Positions 20,851 to 31,089 of a DNA stretch of 64,000 nucleotides are shown here, in pieces. Origin of the DNA: Gibbula magus (lineage: Eukaryota > Mollusca > Gastropoda > Trochida > Trochidae); the NCBI GenBank assembly GCA_936450465.1, contig OW388298.1, positions 13,346,895-13,410,894 of the forward strand. Reading direction: 5' to 3'. The stretch's first letter is position 1. The number at the start of each line of letters is the position of its first letter. The position numbers and the translations under genes are program-made. The notes under the pieces are model-generated. The model was not told the origin of the DNA. It did not search any database and saw only the letters and a program-made list of their open reading frames with translations.

Positions 20851-21460
20851 GAAAAAGATGCCCTCGTGTCATGTCGGACGAAGCATGCATCTCACTCCCG
20901 CGGGGCGCCACGGACTGCGTGCTGGACACGGGCCTCGCAGGTTGTCTGTAGGGGTGGACTCGTGCAGCTCGGACGGATTTGGTTTTCAGCTTTTTCAGTG
21001 CCTTCAACTCAGCACGTGTAATCCGCCTATCGTCATCAGAGTCGTCAGCGAGGTCACGTGACACGTATTGACGTACTGTTTCCCATCCAGCTTCTGATGA
21101 GTCAGCGATTTTAATCAACTTGTTTCGCTTATCAATCCTGTCAATTTCTGCATTTAAAACTTCCAAACTGTAATCAAGTTTATTAAACTCAATGCCAAAT
21201 TTAACTTGCCGAAGAGCATCAACCGTTTCAGAATTGAATCCAAATTGAATCTTGTTACCTTCTCTGGCCCACGTATGGTCTTTTTCGGCTTTCAGTTTCT
21301 CAACCTCATTAGACGTCTTCGTGAATTCTTGCCGAAACGCCAAAAGACGATTGTCAATGGACTTGTTAATAACTTGCTCGGACATATCGATCCGTTGCAT
21401 GATGGCGTCCAGCTTTTCGGCTAGGTTGTCACGTGACTCTGACTTTTCCGCGGAAGACAT
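20735..21460 (-). CDS. Gag-like protein of the Ngaro-type element
   Basis: A frame stays open from 21505 to 20735. The first methionine outside repeat A1 begins MSSAEKSESRDNLAEKLDAI, at about 21460, which I prefer as the start because the earlier ATG lies inside A1. The middle is a charged coiled-coil-like region. The C-terminus has a CCHC zinc knuckle, CFSCGEFSHWRREC (C-x2-C-x4-H-x4-C), preceded by an Arg/Gly-rich stretch. Gag binds the element RNA and forms its ribonucleoprotein particle. Confidence 0.82.
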   Translation of the reverse strand: MSSAEKSESRDNLAEKLDAIMQRIDMSEQVINKSIDNRLLAFRQEFTKTSNEVEKLKAEKDHTWAREGNKIQFGFNSETVDALRQVKFGIEFNKLDYSLEVLNAEIDRIDKRNKLIKIADSSEAGWETVRQYVSRDLADDSDDDRRITRAELKALKKLKTKSVRAARVHPYRQPARPVSSTQSVAPRGSEMHASSDMTRGHLFRGRGYNRAGGACFSCGEFSHWRRECPNTNTRFGKPSSA

Positions 21461-21483
21461 CTTAGACCAATCAGTGAGCAATA

Positions 21484-21650
21484 AGTTTAAGTGGTTGTCA
21501 CGCAAACGAGAATGGAGACTATCACCTTACATCACCTTATATACCCTTACACAATAGCGCCCCCTACACAAAATAGATCCTTATTGTATATTCCTCCGCA
21601 AGGAGAAAGTTATTTCTATCTAATGAGTTCCTCAAACGATATAAATATTA
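21484..21650 (-). repeat. Ngaro-type element, repeat A1
   Basis: 167 bp at the 5' end of the element (minus strand), matching A2. It probably carries the promoter of the element, though no promoter motif was identified. Confidence 0.9.
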
Positions 21651-22904
21651 TGTATTAAGCAGCTGCTCGTGTTTCATTGAAAACAAGTTAATATCAAATA
21701 TTTGGCGTTATATATAGGGGATACATATGCAAGTCGAGTGAGATGATTTGGACTTAAATCAGGACATTTGGTATTTTTGTATGTATCAAATCTATAAAAA
21801 AAAATCATGAAAACACGGACTGTCCCTGTAAGACTCCGACTAGACTAGCAAACACACAGGCAATACCCTCGTCCTGCATTGTCCACCCTCCTGTTCATCG
21901 AGCACCGATTTTCACCAAAAATCACCACCTCATGTTCCATTCACTAGATCTACTCAGTTGCCCCCCAAGCTTGCCTTTTTAAAGGCTTTTCTTGTTTGTT
22001 GGCAAACCCGAGCAAATCTGTTCATCCGAGCATGTACTTTGTATATCATGCATGAAGGCAAACTTACCTTCGCATGATATTAACAACGGGAGGGGGATTC
22101 GTAGTGCATTTACAAATTACATATACAACATTGAAGTTTTGGCATAAAGTTAAAAAATGACAAGCTTGCATACAAGTTTTTCCTTTGCAAAATTTAACAT
22201 TAAAATTAACATATTTAATATTAACATTGCGTTACATACATTTAACACACATGATAATGCAAATCAGCATTCACAATTAACCAAATGTATCGAAACATGC
22301 ACACATTCAAATACATTCGTACATATGATGTATGTGCACGTGTGTGTATACATTGTATGTATGGGTATGTGTATGTACAGACAAATGCTGATATGGAAAT
22401 GTATTTGTGATATATGCAGTTCATATATAGGTATATGTTTTCTTTCTAGATCTGAATGTGTAGCTGTGTGTATCTGTGTGTATCTGTGTATCACGTCCGA
22501 TGTTTACCTCCGTCATGTGTCCCGCACGTGCCATATCTCACATTTTATTCACATTTCAGGATTAATAACCAATATGCCACCGTTTTTTTTTATTTGCCCA
22601 AGCTTTGGTAGATTAAAGAAAAAAGGTCAACTACTCCCGTCAGATGTGTTCGCATGCGCTAAATACTCATGTGAATATTTTAGCTACGTGAGTAAGAATT
22701 CTTACGTGAGTAAATTCTAAAGGAGTATAAGACTTTAAGTTATCTTTGGTGTTAGTGAACCTCTTCACAATTTGATTTTAACTGACGCGGGCATTGATAA
22801 ATGTCTTACTAGACCTCGAACTGAAGGAACCGGGATATATTTTTGGAATTCGGGGGATTTAGGCAGTTTGAGTCTTTGTTCTATTAAAACAGGATTAAAC
22901 CACA
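21651..22904. other. Intergenic, no feature recognised
   Basis: Contains low-complexity TGTGTAT/ACATAC sequence at about 22230-22500 and a CGTGAGTAAGAATTCTTACG palindrome at about 22688. No supported exon. Confidence 0.4.
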
Positions 22905-23700
22905 TTTTTCTTCAACATCACATTCTTTTGCGGCCCACATTCTCCTTCCACATCACATTCTTTTGCGGACCACATTCTCCTTCCACATCACATTCTTTTG
23001 GGACCACATTCTCATTCCACATCACATTCTTTTGCGGCTCACATTCTCATTCCAGATCCTGTTCTTATGTGGACCACATTCTCCTTCCAGATCACATTCT
23101 TTTGCGGACCGAATTCTCCTTCCAGATCACATTCTTTTTGCGGACCACATTCTCCTTCCACATCACCTACTTTTGCGGACCACATTCTCGTTCAACATCA
23201 CATTCTTTTGCGGACCACATGCTCCTTCCACATCACATTCTTTTGCGGCCCACATTCTCCTTCCACATCACATTCTTTTGCGGACCACATTCTCCTTCCA
23301 CATCACATTCTTTTGCGGACCACATTCTCATTCCACATCACATTCTTTTGCGGCTCACATTCTCATTCCAGATCCTGTTCTTTTGTGGACCACATTCTCC
23401 GTCAAGATCACATTCTTTTGCGGACCGAATTCTCCTTCCAGATCGCATTCTTTTTGCGGACCACATTCTCCTTCCACATCACCTACTTTTGCGGACCACA
23501 TTCTCGTTCAACATCACATTCTTTTGCGGACCACATGCTCCTTCCATATCACATTCTTTTGCGGACCTAAATCTCCTTCCACATCACATTCTTATGCGGA
23601 CCACATTCTCCTTCCACATCACATTCTTTTGCGGACCACATGCTCCTTCAACATCACATTCTTTTGCGGACCACATTCTCCTTGAAGATCGCATTCTCTC
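22905..23700. repeat. 35-bp minisatellite with a 315-bp higher-order period
   Basis: The unit CATTCTTTTGCGGACCACAT followed by TCTCCTTCCACATCA is repeated about 22 times. A distinctive variant block (GGCTCACATTCTCATTCCAG then ATCCTGTTCTT) occurs at about 23037 and again at about 23353, so about nine units form a larger repeated block. Open frames through the array are artefacts. Confidence 0.9.
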
Positions 23701-23995
23701 ACAAACCACATTCAACTTTCAGACCATATACTCCCCTTTCAGGCTTTATTCTCCATCTAGATCGCATTCTTCTTCTAGAGCACGATCTCCTTTTAAATCA
23801 TTATCTCCTTTCGGATCATTTTCCATTTTGAAACAATATTCTCTTCCCATATAAATATATATATATTCTCCTTCAAGGCCAGTTTCTCATTCCAAACCAT
23901 ATTCTCCTTTCAGACCACATTCTCCTTCCAGGCCATATTTTCTTTTCAGACCAGTTTCTCATTCCCAACAACATTCTTCCTTCAGACCAAATTCT
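23701..23995. repeat. Degenerate continuation of the CATTCTCCTTCCAGACCA repeats
   Basis: A strongly pyrimidine-biased strand with irregular CATTCTCCTT and CAGACCA motifs, which look like decayed units of the adjacent arrays. Confidence 0.6.
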
Positions 23996-24400
23996 CCGTC
24001 GAGACAACATTATCGTTCCAAATCACAATCTCTTTCCATTTCATATTCTCTTCCGAGACTACAGTCTTCCTTCATACCACACTCTCCTTCCAGATCAACT
24101 ATTTCTTCCATAATACATTTTCCGTCCAGACAATATTATCGTTCCAAATCACAATCTCTTTCCATTTCATATTCTCTTCCGAGACTACAGTCTTCCTTCA
24201 TACCACACTCTCCTTCCAGATCAACTATTTCTTCCATAATACATGTTCCGTCCAGACAATATTATCGTTCCAAATCACAATCTCTTTCCATTTCATATTC
24301 TCTTCCGAGACTACAGTCTTCCTTCATACCACACTCTCCTTCCAGAACAACTATGTCTTCCATAATACATTTTCCGTTCAGACAATATTATCGTTCCAAA
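23996..24400. repeat. 126-bp tandem repeat, three copies plus part
   Basis: Units starting CCGTC at 23996, 24122, 24248 and 24374 are spaced by exactly 126 bp. They share ATTATCGTTCCAAATCACAA, CTTCCGAGACTACAGTCTTC and CTTCCATAATACAT with few differences. Confidence 0.9.
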
Positions 24401-24565
24401 TCACAATCTCTTTCCATATCAGATTCTCTCCCAGATCACATTCTCCTATCATACCATATTACCACTCCAGATCACATTCTCCTTCCAGACCACATTATCG
24501 ATACTTCACGACCACATTGCCTTTCCTGATCACGTTATCCTTTTAGACAATATTTACAAGACCGC

Positions 24566-24750
24566 ATTTTCCATCCAGTCCACATTCTCCTTACAGACAG
24601 TTGCCTTTTCCATTCAGTCCACATTCTCCTTACAGGCAGTTGCATTTTCAATTCAGTACACATTCTCCTTACAGACAGTTGCATTTCCCATCCAGTACAC
24701 ATTCTCCTTACAGACAGTTGCATTTTCCATCCAGTCCACATTCTCATTCC
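24566..24750. repeat. 39-bp tandem repeat, about five copies
   Basis: The unit is CACATTCTCCTTACAGACAG followed by TTGCATTTTCCATCCAGTC, repeated with a 39-bp period (CATTCTCC at 24583, 24622, 24661). It is part of the same pyrimidine-rich satellite field. Confidence 0.85.
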
Positions 24751-24879
24751 AGATCACATTTCCGATACCACATTCTTCATCTAGACCACATACCCCTTCC
24801 AAATCACATTTTCCTACATAATATCTCCTTCTATTTCCCTTCGGTGGTTGAAGAGCCCCCTTTATCTTAATCGATAATT

Positions 24880-25527
24880 GATATTTCTGTTTATCCAATT
24901 TCACGTTGTTTGCTTTGCGAGGCTTGAATGACAGAGCCTTTTGATAAGGGTTGACCTATCACAAAGCGTGTATAACGTATAAACATTTTGAAGCTCCGAG
25001 TTGAGAGGTTATCCGGCATTATGCAAGGTAACTTGGCAATCTACTGTGTCATAAACCTAACAGGAATATTGCACCATTCATTGCCTATCTACCTTTACTG
25101 AAATAAATCTTTTGAAACATCTCTGTTAAAAATAAAAGGTTGTTTAAGCTCCAAATGTGTAGCTTTTATTCTCCAACTGAGTACACATACATGTATTTAC
25201 ACCAGTTTATCACTAAACGTGGACCGATATTAATCATAAATAAGTGAGGTAAAGAACCGCAATTTCCAATAATTGCATTTGCATAACTTCAGTATGGGTT
25301 ATCTCCAAATTTCCAAATAAACATATTTGGCATAACATTTGTCTTGCATTATTTTTTATGTTGAAGTATTGCATTGTTTTTATGTGGGCAACACCTGTTC
25401 ACCGAACAATAATTGCGGGTAATTTTAATCACAATGGGAGGATAGTCAGTGAGTATTGTTGGAAAAACATCACATTTTAAGAGTTTTATCTTCGATAATG
25501 AAAACAAAGATCCTTCATAGAAAATAG
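24880..25527. other. Intergenic or intronic, no feature recognised
   Basis: AT-rich. I looked upstream of the tail-like exon for a plus-strand membrane exon and found none. Confidence 0.35.
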
Positions 25528-25766
25528 GTAGCGTCAATGAAATGTTTGTAAAGCCAGTGACGTTGGAACCCATTCATCCCACTCGGAATGCCCTAGACTT
25601 TACCTACATGTGTACCCCGGTCTGTACAGCTGACCCCAGGACTGTCCTCAACTCGCCTGAGGAGGAAACGGCACTGTACTATTCAAACATCAGTATCCAA
25701 CAAGTATCCACTGCGGATCTGACGACACCACACTTTGCCACTGTGAGGTCACAAGGGTCTATGTAA
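25528..25766 (+). CDS. Candidate terminal exon: receptor-like cytoplasmic tail
   Basis: The acceptor-like GAAAATAG|GT would be entered in phase 1, the phase used throughout the IgSF gene in this window. It gives 79 codons to TAA at 25764. The frame has coding-like codon usage and a tail-like composition: ALDFTYMCTPVCTADPRTV, EEETALYYSNISIQQ, TTPHFATVRSQGSM. The tyrosine motif YSNI fits the Y-x-N pattern bound by Grb2-type SH2 domains, which is only suggestive. No upstream exons of the same gene were found on the plus strand, so it may belong to a gene fragment. Family membership is an inference. Confidence 0.35.
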
Positions 25767-25981
25767 TATTAGTTTCACTACCTGTTTTCGTTGATTAATT
25801 AGGACAGGTAATAAACAGGATATTAACCTCCCTTCCGTGAATAACATTTTTATTTACCTCTTTTTCGCTCGTCGGTCACCACATCAATACCTTGATTAAT
25901 ATAAATGGTATTACAAACATTAATTTAAGTACCATAATATGTATTCAAGTATATAAATATTCTGAATCATTCTTGTCTCAC

Positions 25982-26071
25982 CTGTGATGGTCAGTGTATT
26001 ACTAACGCCGATCACACCTGTCAGGTGGGTTCGATTACGGTAAACTCCTCCACCTCCGTGTGGTTCGACTG
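25982..26071 (-). pseudogene. Immunoglobulin half-domain exon, isolated fragment
   Basis: On the minus strand the frame reads GGGGVYRNRTHLTGVIGVSN then TLTITG and ends at a good donor, ACAG|GTGAGA (25982). The strand pattern followed by SNTLTI is typical of the D/E strands of an Ig domain. The acceptor is uncertain (around 26071, ACCAG|CA). A second frame across the same DNA (HTEVEEFTVIEPT, stop) also looks tail-like, so the reading is not unique. No partner exons were found nearby, hence the pseudogene label. Confidence 0.3.
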
Positions 26072-27652
26072 CTGGTCTGGGTTTGTGTTATCAGTGTTAT
26101 AGAAACCAGGGCTTCATCATACGTCACATATCCTACACCGGGAAATGTTTTATGGTATTCTAACTACAACAGATTTGACTTTGAGTAATTATTGAATCTC
26201 TTATCTGTCTTTTGAGGGTCACCTACAAATTGCACATTAAGAATTCTACTTCTCCTACTCATACTGCAAATATGACAACTTTAAAATATTCTGGTCGATA
26301 TGCCACAATCAATTTAAAAAAAAATGATAATGGGTTTTGTTCATGAACCTTTTTATTTCTCCCTGATGTCGAATTGATTGTCAACAAAACCATGTTCTAG
26401 AAGCATGCCTATGCAACTTTATTATGTGATGAACTGTTCTGTATATGCATTTCATGTCATGTATGGAGTTTAAGAAATAACAAACATATAAAAATTGTTT
26501 TACAACATCCTTAATGAACATTGCTATATTTTGCCACGCCGAAGAGACCGATCCATTGTCCGATCTTTAATTGGGTAGTATAGTACCTTTCCTGTATATC
26601 ATCGACTCCTACCACAGTTTTCTTTATCTGAAACTTAACACATGGTTTAGACATACGTCAGTGCTGTGCATATCGAAAGGGATTAGTTAAATATAATTAG
26701 AATCTTTGAATATTTTAAAATTTGTCAAATCTGGCACCTATTTCATTGGTGATAATTCCGGGCATCGCAAGTAGAGTAGATCTAAGATGTGTGTCTAGAT
26801 TTAATTACAAATTGTCTATGAACAAATTCTCTTTCGTGATTATTCGTAACAATTCGGCTCGTAGTGAAATAGGAACTTTACACCTTATTGCAATAGGAAT
26901 GACTCTTTTTATTATACGTTATCATTATAGCATGGTATCTGTAAACTGTAGTCGTGACGTAAATACAAATATCAAATATCCTTTGCTGACCAATCATAAA
27001 AGTTATAGGATTAAGTTTATTACTGATAACTGTGAGAAAAAAACTGACTTATGATAATGTGTGTTTTCTCATATGTTTGGTATAGGTACATATATTAATG
27101 TTATTAATAATGTCACAAGTAAATGTTGTTGTGCTGTTGTACAATATACAAAATGTCTTTATTTCAAAGGTAACAGGATTTTTAAAAATCATAATATGCA
27201 TGTATGTGTACATAAATTAATGAAACTTTAATAAACTAATAATTTTGAAACCACAGTTAGAAAACTTGTTTTGTTTCTCTATGAGAAAGGGTGTGTTTGT
27301 TTTATCAAATTATCTACAAGTATTTATTACCTTTACAGTTGAGTATAACCGAGCTAATATTATTGATATGACCATATGTACAATTCGTTCAAATTTGTAT
27401 ATAACACTATACAATACAATAATTCACATTCGTTTCGTAAAAGTCATATGACACATTTTCTCAGCTAATAATCTCAATTTATGAATGCACAAACAAATTG
27501 TGGTACAATGATAACTCGTACAACGTGTAGTAACCGTAAATAAATTCTAAACCACTCACGTAGCATTAAAAAAAAACTCAGCCATTTTGTATGTGTCCAA
27601 CTTATTTCAGGGTGAATACTGTGCTTCAAGTCTCGGGTTTTGACTTTTTTCT
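26072..27652. other. AT-rich intergenic DNA, no feature recognised
   Basis: Several frames of 60-110 codons exist but lack splice sites, sequence bias or family motifs. They look like chance frames in AT-rich DNA. Confidence 0.45.
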
Positions 27653-28002
27653 TTTAAAGGGGCAGTAGCACGTTTTTTTTCGCTCAAAATTCGATGAAAT
27701 GTTTTTGAAAAACAATGTCACCAATTTTAAAACAGCTTTCTCTGTTCGGAAACTCAAGTTAAAAAATGAATGTACATGGTTTTGTAAAGCCATGGGAATC
27801 ATTTTTGTCATTCGAAATAATAAAATGTGTTCACAATAAAATAGCCGCCATGCAATTTATGCTTTATACACAACACCGTTATTACCACTACGGGTAATTG
27901 GTTTGTGTAATACGATGATTTACGCTCTAAAGTAAATATAAATGACATAAACTATCATTAAAAATGGAAATTTGAAAACAAAACGTGCCACTGCCCCTTT
28001 AA
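27653..28002. mobile_element. TTAA-flanked MITE, family B copy 2
   Basis: TTAA then AGGGGCAGTAGCACG at the left; CGTGCCACTGCCCCT then TTAA at the right. It shares AATAGCCGCCATGCAATTT and ACAACACCGTTATTACCACT with copies 1 and 3. It is the best preserved of the three ends. Confidence 0.88.
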
Positions 28003-28476
28003 TATCCTTTTCGACTTTCACACTTTCGATTTATTGAATAATTTATTTATTTATTATTCCCTCTTTTTTTTACAAATATTTGAATAAAACTTGGTTTATT
28101 CAAAGCATTGTACCTGGATTGAAAACAAGTCTTAACTGCTTATACAAATACTGCTTTATTAATGTGTGCCAGACTTTATTGATAAACAACACAACAGGAG
28201 AGCAAGCATCCTGCGTATGAACCATATTGATTGTTTCATGACTGCCTGTCCAGTTTATTCCGTTCATAGAAGAAAATACATTCCTGAACTATTTTTTTGT
28301 CAAAAATTATTCTTAATTTGCCATAGTTTATGAAACATGATATGAGGCTAAGAACTTCACTATTAAAAACTGAAACTATCCCTAATAGCTGTAACACAAT
28401 AATGTCCTTTCATGCATTGCAGGTAAATAAACTAATACTGGATACCTTACAAGAGATCAACAAGCTGTAAATGTAA
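28003..28476. other. Intergenic, no feature recognised
   Basis: AT-rich. It may hold the decayed 5' part of the Penelope-like element that follows, but I could not recognise reverse transcriptase motifs in it. Confidence 0.4.
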
Positions 28477-28757
28477 AACATTGTATATGTTATAACATGC
28501 TCAGGCTGTAAAGAACAGTATATGGGACAAACAGAAAATCTACGAGCCGATGTTAGAGTCCACAAACATAAAATAAAATGTCTATGGCCAGAGGTGCGCT
28601 GTATCCCTCTCAGTGAACATTTGGACGTATGTGCAAGAGGAAAAGAAGTAAAATTTAGCATTTTCCCATTCTAACTAAGAACTCGGATAAAATCAAAAGA
28701 GTTTTAAAAGAAGTTTATTTCATAAAGAAATACCACCCAAAACTGAATACATGTACT
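28477..28757 (+). pseudogene. Penelope-like element 3' end: GIY-YIG endonuclease fragment
   Basis: The frame from 28477 reads NIVYVITCSGCKEQYMGQT, then ENLRADVRVHKHKIK, CIPLSEHLDVCA and VKFSIFPF, and meets TAA at 28672. After a shift it continues as KNSDKIKRVLKEVYFIKKYH then PKLN. This is the GIY-YIG (here VY..YMG) and C-terminal signature of Penelope-like retroelement endonucleases, with the zinc-finger-like CSGCKEQY insert. It is truncated upstream by a stop at 28474 and frameshifted. A relative is at 52490-52640. Confidence 0.8.
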
Positions 28758-29475
28758 ATTAACAAAAATACTAAGGCATAATTTATTGAATGATTTAAGG
28801 GATATCGGAATTACACCACACGTTGGTCTCAGGCATGTCAACATATTTCCACACTTTTGTTTTGTATTTATCTATCACTTAAGCTATCAAGAAATGTGTT
28901 TATGTTAATCATGCCTCCCTGCCATTGTATATTCAGTATAGACGCGAGTGAAAATTTCGCTTCAGTAATTTTGATATTTTACATTTAAATTACAGGTACT
29001 GATTTTTTAAAGAAATATTTATAAATAAACATATGTGACAGAATAATTACCAATTGATTAACACAAACATACTTCAACACATTATCTGGTACTCAGACTG
29101 ATTATATCGCCCATTTCCCCCGGAAAACTGATTATATATGTGTCTCCCCCGCAAAGCACACTGTACAGTTTAATCCTCCCGGGAAATCCTCTACGTATCC
29201 TCTATGTAACCATATTTTCGTTTTATATTTAGATTTTTCTCCATTCATTTGAAGAGCTAGAATCATGAGGGCTTCAGTAAAACCCTAACTTTCACGATTT
29301 ATTGTTCTGAAGTCTTCAATCATATTTTAGGTTCATTCTCAAAATTGCCAACAGTTGGTTCATAATGCTATTTACAAGGGGAAACTTTACAAACTACTAC
29401 TTGTGTATGTGTGCCAAATACCTGTTGTATCTAATGTTGAACATGTATGTCAATGACCAGTAGATTCCTAAATAA
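28758..29475. other. Intergenic, no feature recognised
   Basis: AT-rich, no supported exon. Confidence 0.4.
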
Positions 29476-30081
29476 TAATCAACTGATAACGCAATAGAGT
29501 GACGTCATGACCATGGATTAAACACATATAACATAATAAGATATAAAACGGAAGCGTTTGTAAAATATTGAGAAGTCTTATAGTTTGGCAGTGACATCCC
29601 TATTGCGTACAATGACTACAAAACCAGGCAAACTAGCAAACTCATCTTAATGTTATGTTTTTACCTAATAGGATTTTAAATTTGAAAATTTTGTGAAACG
29701 AAATAATAAATCTGACTATATAACCATCATATGAAATCTGATGTAAACACGCAAGGCTTGCAGAGGGTGGTGTCCAGAGTTTGAAACAGCCGCAGGTTGC
29801 TATTTTAGGATGTACTACGTCACAGCAACTAGGACAGAGGACGGTTTTGGTTGACACTTCTGGGTAGTTATTGTACGAAATAGGGGTGTCACTTACTTTC
29901 CCGCCATACTATAATAATTAACTGGTAAATGATTGTAGACAATTGTCATGGTGATAGAAAACCAATGAATGAATGTTGTAGAAGTTTGATGATGATGTGA
30001 TAATAAATATTTTACATCATAGTGATCACTCGTGAGGAATCCATGGTCATGACGTCACTCTATTGTGTTATCAGTTGATTA
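29476..30081. mobile_element. About 606-bp element with 44-bp terminal inverted repeats
   Basis: The left arm TAATCAACTGATAACGCAAT then AGAGTGACGTCATGACCATG GATT is matched in inverted form at 30038-30081, with about one mismatch. Both arms contain the palindrome TGACGTCA. The interior is non-coding, as in a MITE. Confidence 0.85.
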
Positions 30082-30217
30082 TCCGAGTCAGGAGGGGTGA
30101 TAGGTTTATATATTTTCAGTAATGGTTCATTTTTCGAGACTGATGTATTTTGTCTTGGTGTATAGGGTAGAATCTTAAGATATCTAGACAACTATAGACA
30201 AATTAATTTTTGTAATG

Positions 30218-30292
30218 CATGAACCTGGAATCGAACATACAACCCTTCGCTTGGTAGTCAGCGCTTCTAACCACTAGACCACTATACGCTGT
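30218..30292 (-). mobile_element. tRNA-like SINE head
   Basis: On the minus strand: TGGTCTAGTGGTTAGAAGC (A-box-like) and then GTTCGATTCCAGGTTC (B box). The acceptor arms do not pair well (GCGTATA against TTCATGC), so it is a tRNA-derived repeat or tRNA pseudogene rather than a working tRNA gene. Confidence 0.55.
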
Positions 30293-30587
30293 TAAAAGCC
30301 TTACGATTGTTTGTCAGTAAGAACCCCACGTTCTATTCAAGACTTGTAATGCACGGAATACATGGACAGGCAGAGTTTTAGTTGTCAATCACATCGCTTC
30401 GCGTGGAAGTTTTGCGCTGCAAGTGCGTAGAAGAATCCATTTCATGAGGGTCGCAGCTACTTGTACCATATCCGATGAATGAGCACCGAAATTTGCAAAA
30501 TAATTGATTTTGTTGTCCCATAATTGAAATTTATTGTTTTAAATGTAAAATGATCACATATGAATGTTTCGTGACGTCATAAATGGA

Positions 30588-30659
30588 TTAAGATGGAGAA
30601 TGCATTCGGGGCTCGTTGATTATTTTAACGAATCCACAGTTCCTTATGCATTCTCCATA
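30588..30659. repeat. Inverted repeat around ATGGAGAATGCA
   Basis: ATGGAGAATGCA (30593) and TGCATTCTCCAT (30647) form arms around TTCGGGGCTCGTTGATTATT. A TGACGTCAT lies just left of it at 30571. Confidence 0.6.
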
Positions 30660-31089
30660 CAAAATACCACATGATACAACAATTTAATTAAGAAGTATAA
30701 GTTATTGTTATACGGCTACCGATTTACATAATACTAATTCCCATGTATGTTTCAAGTATCCAAACGCGTACATAATAGCCAATGTACATGACGGTATGGC
30801 AAGTCGTGATGTATGACCACAATATGCTGCATGGTTGAAGTGTTTACATCGACAGATTAATATAATTTCATAAAGATGGACAACAATTTCAATTTGAAGG
30901 GTAAATTGTTCTTATTTCTTAACACAAATGAAAATATAAAATAAAATAGAACCCTAGAAGTGCTTTCAAACTGAGGATACAGATCCACTGTCACTGACAG
31001 CTGAGGCTCAGTTTGTATCTCTGAGCAAATCTTATTTAAATCCCACATATAACTTTGACTTTCAACAGCCAACAGTACAAGCTGCGTAC

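Larger units (their letters stand above)
16903..21650 (-). mobile_element. Ngaro-type tyrosine-recombinase (DIRS order) retrotransposon
   Basis: Read on the minus strand the order is A1 (21484-21650), gag, reverse transcriptase, RNase H, tyrosine recombinase, B1 (17608-17679), A2 (17441-17607), a tandem-repeat spacer, and B2 (16903-16974). These split direct repeats, with B1 and A2 directly abutting, are the hallmark of Ngaro/PAT-type DIRS-order elements, which integrate with a tyrosine recombinase and make no target duplication. No methyltransferase domain was seen, which favours Ngaro over DIRS1. The A copies differ at one visible position and the B copies look identical, which suggests a young insertion. 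Yet the polymerase frame is broken at two points (near 19960 and near 19690), so this copy is probably not autonomous. The alternative is assembly errors at those two points. Confidence 0.9.

Noticed and set aside
22772..23854. A 360-codon plus-strand frame rich in HSPSTSHSFADHI repeats
   Set aside because: It is entirely inside the 35-bp array; overlapping frames are equally open.
26722..27054. A 110-codon plus-strand frame
   Set aside because: AT-rich with no family motif, no splice sites and no coding bias that I can see.
30218..30292. A functional tRNA gene
   Set aside because: A and B boxes are visible but the acceptor stem does not pair; it fits a tRNA-derived SINE head.
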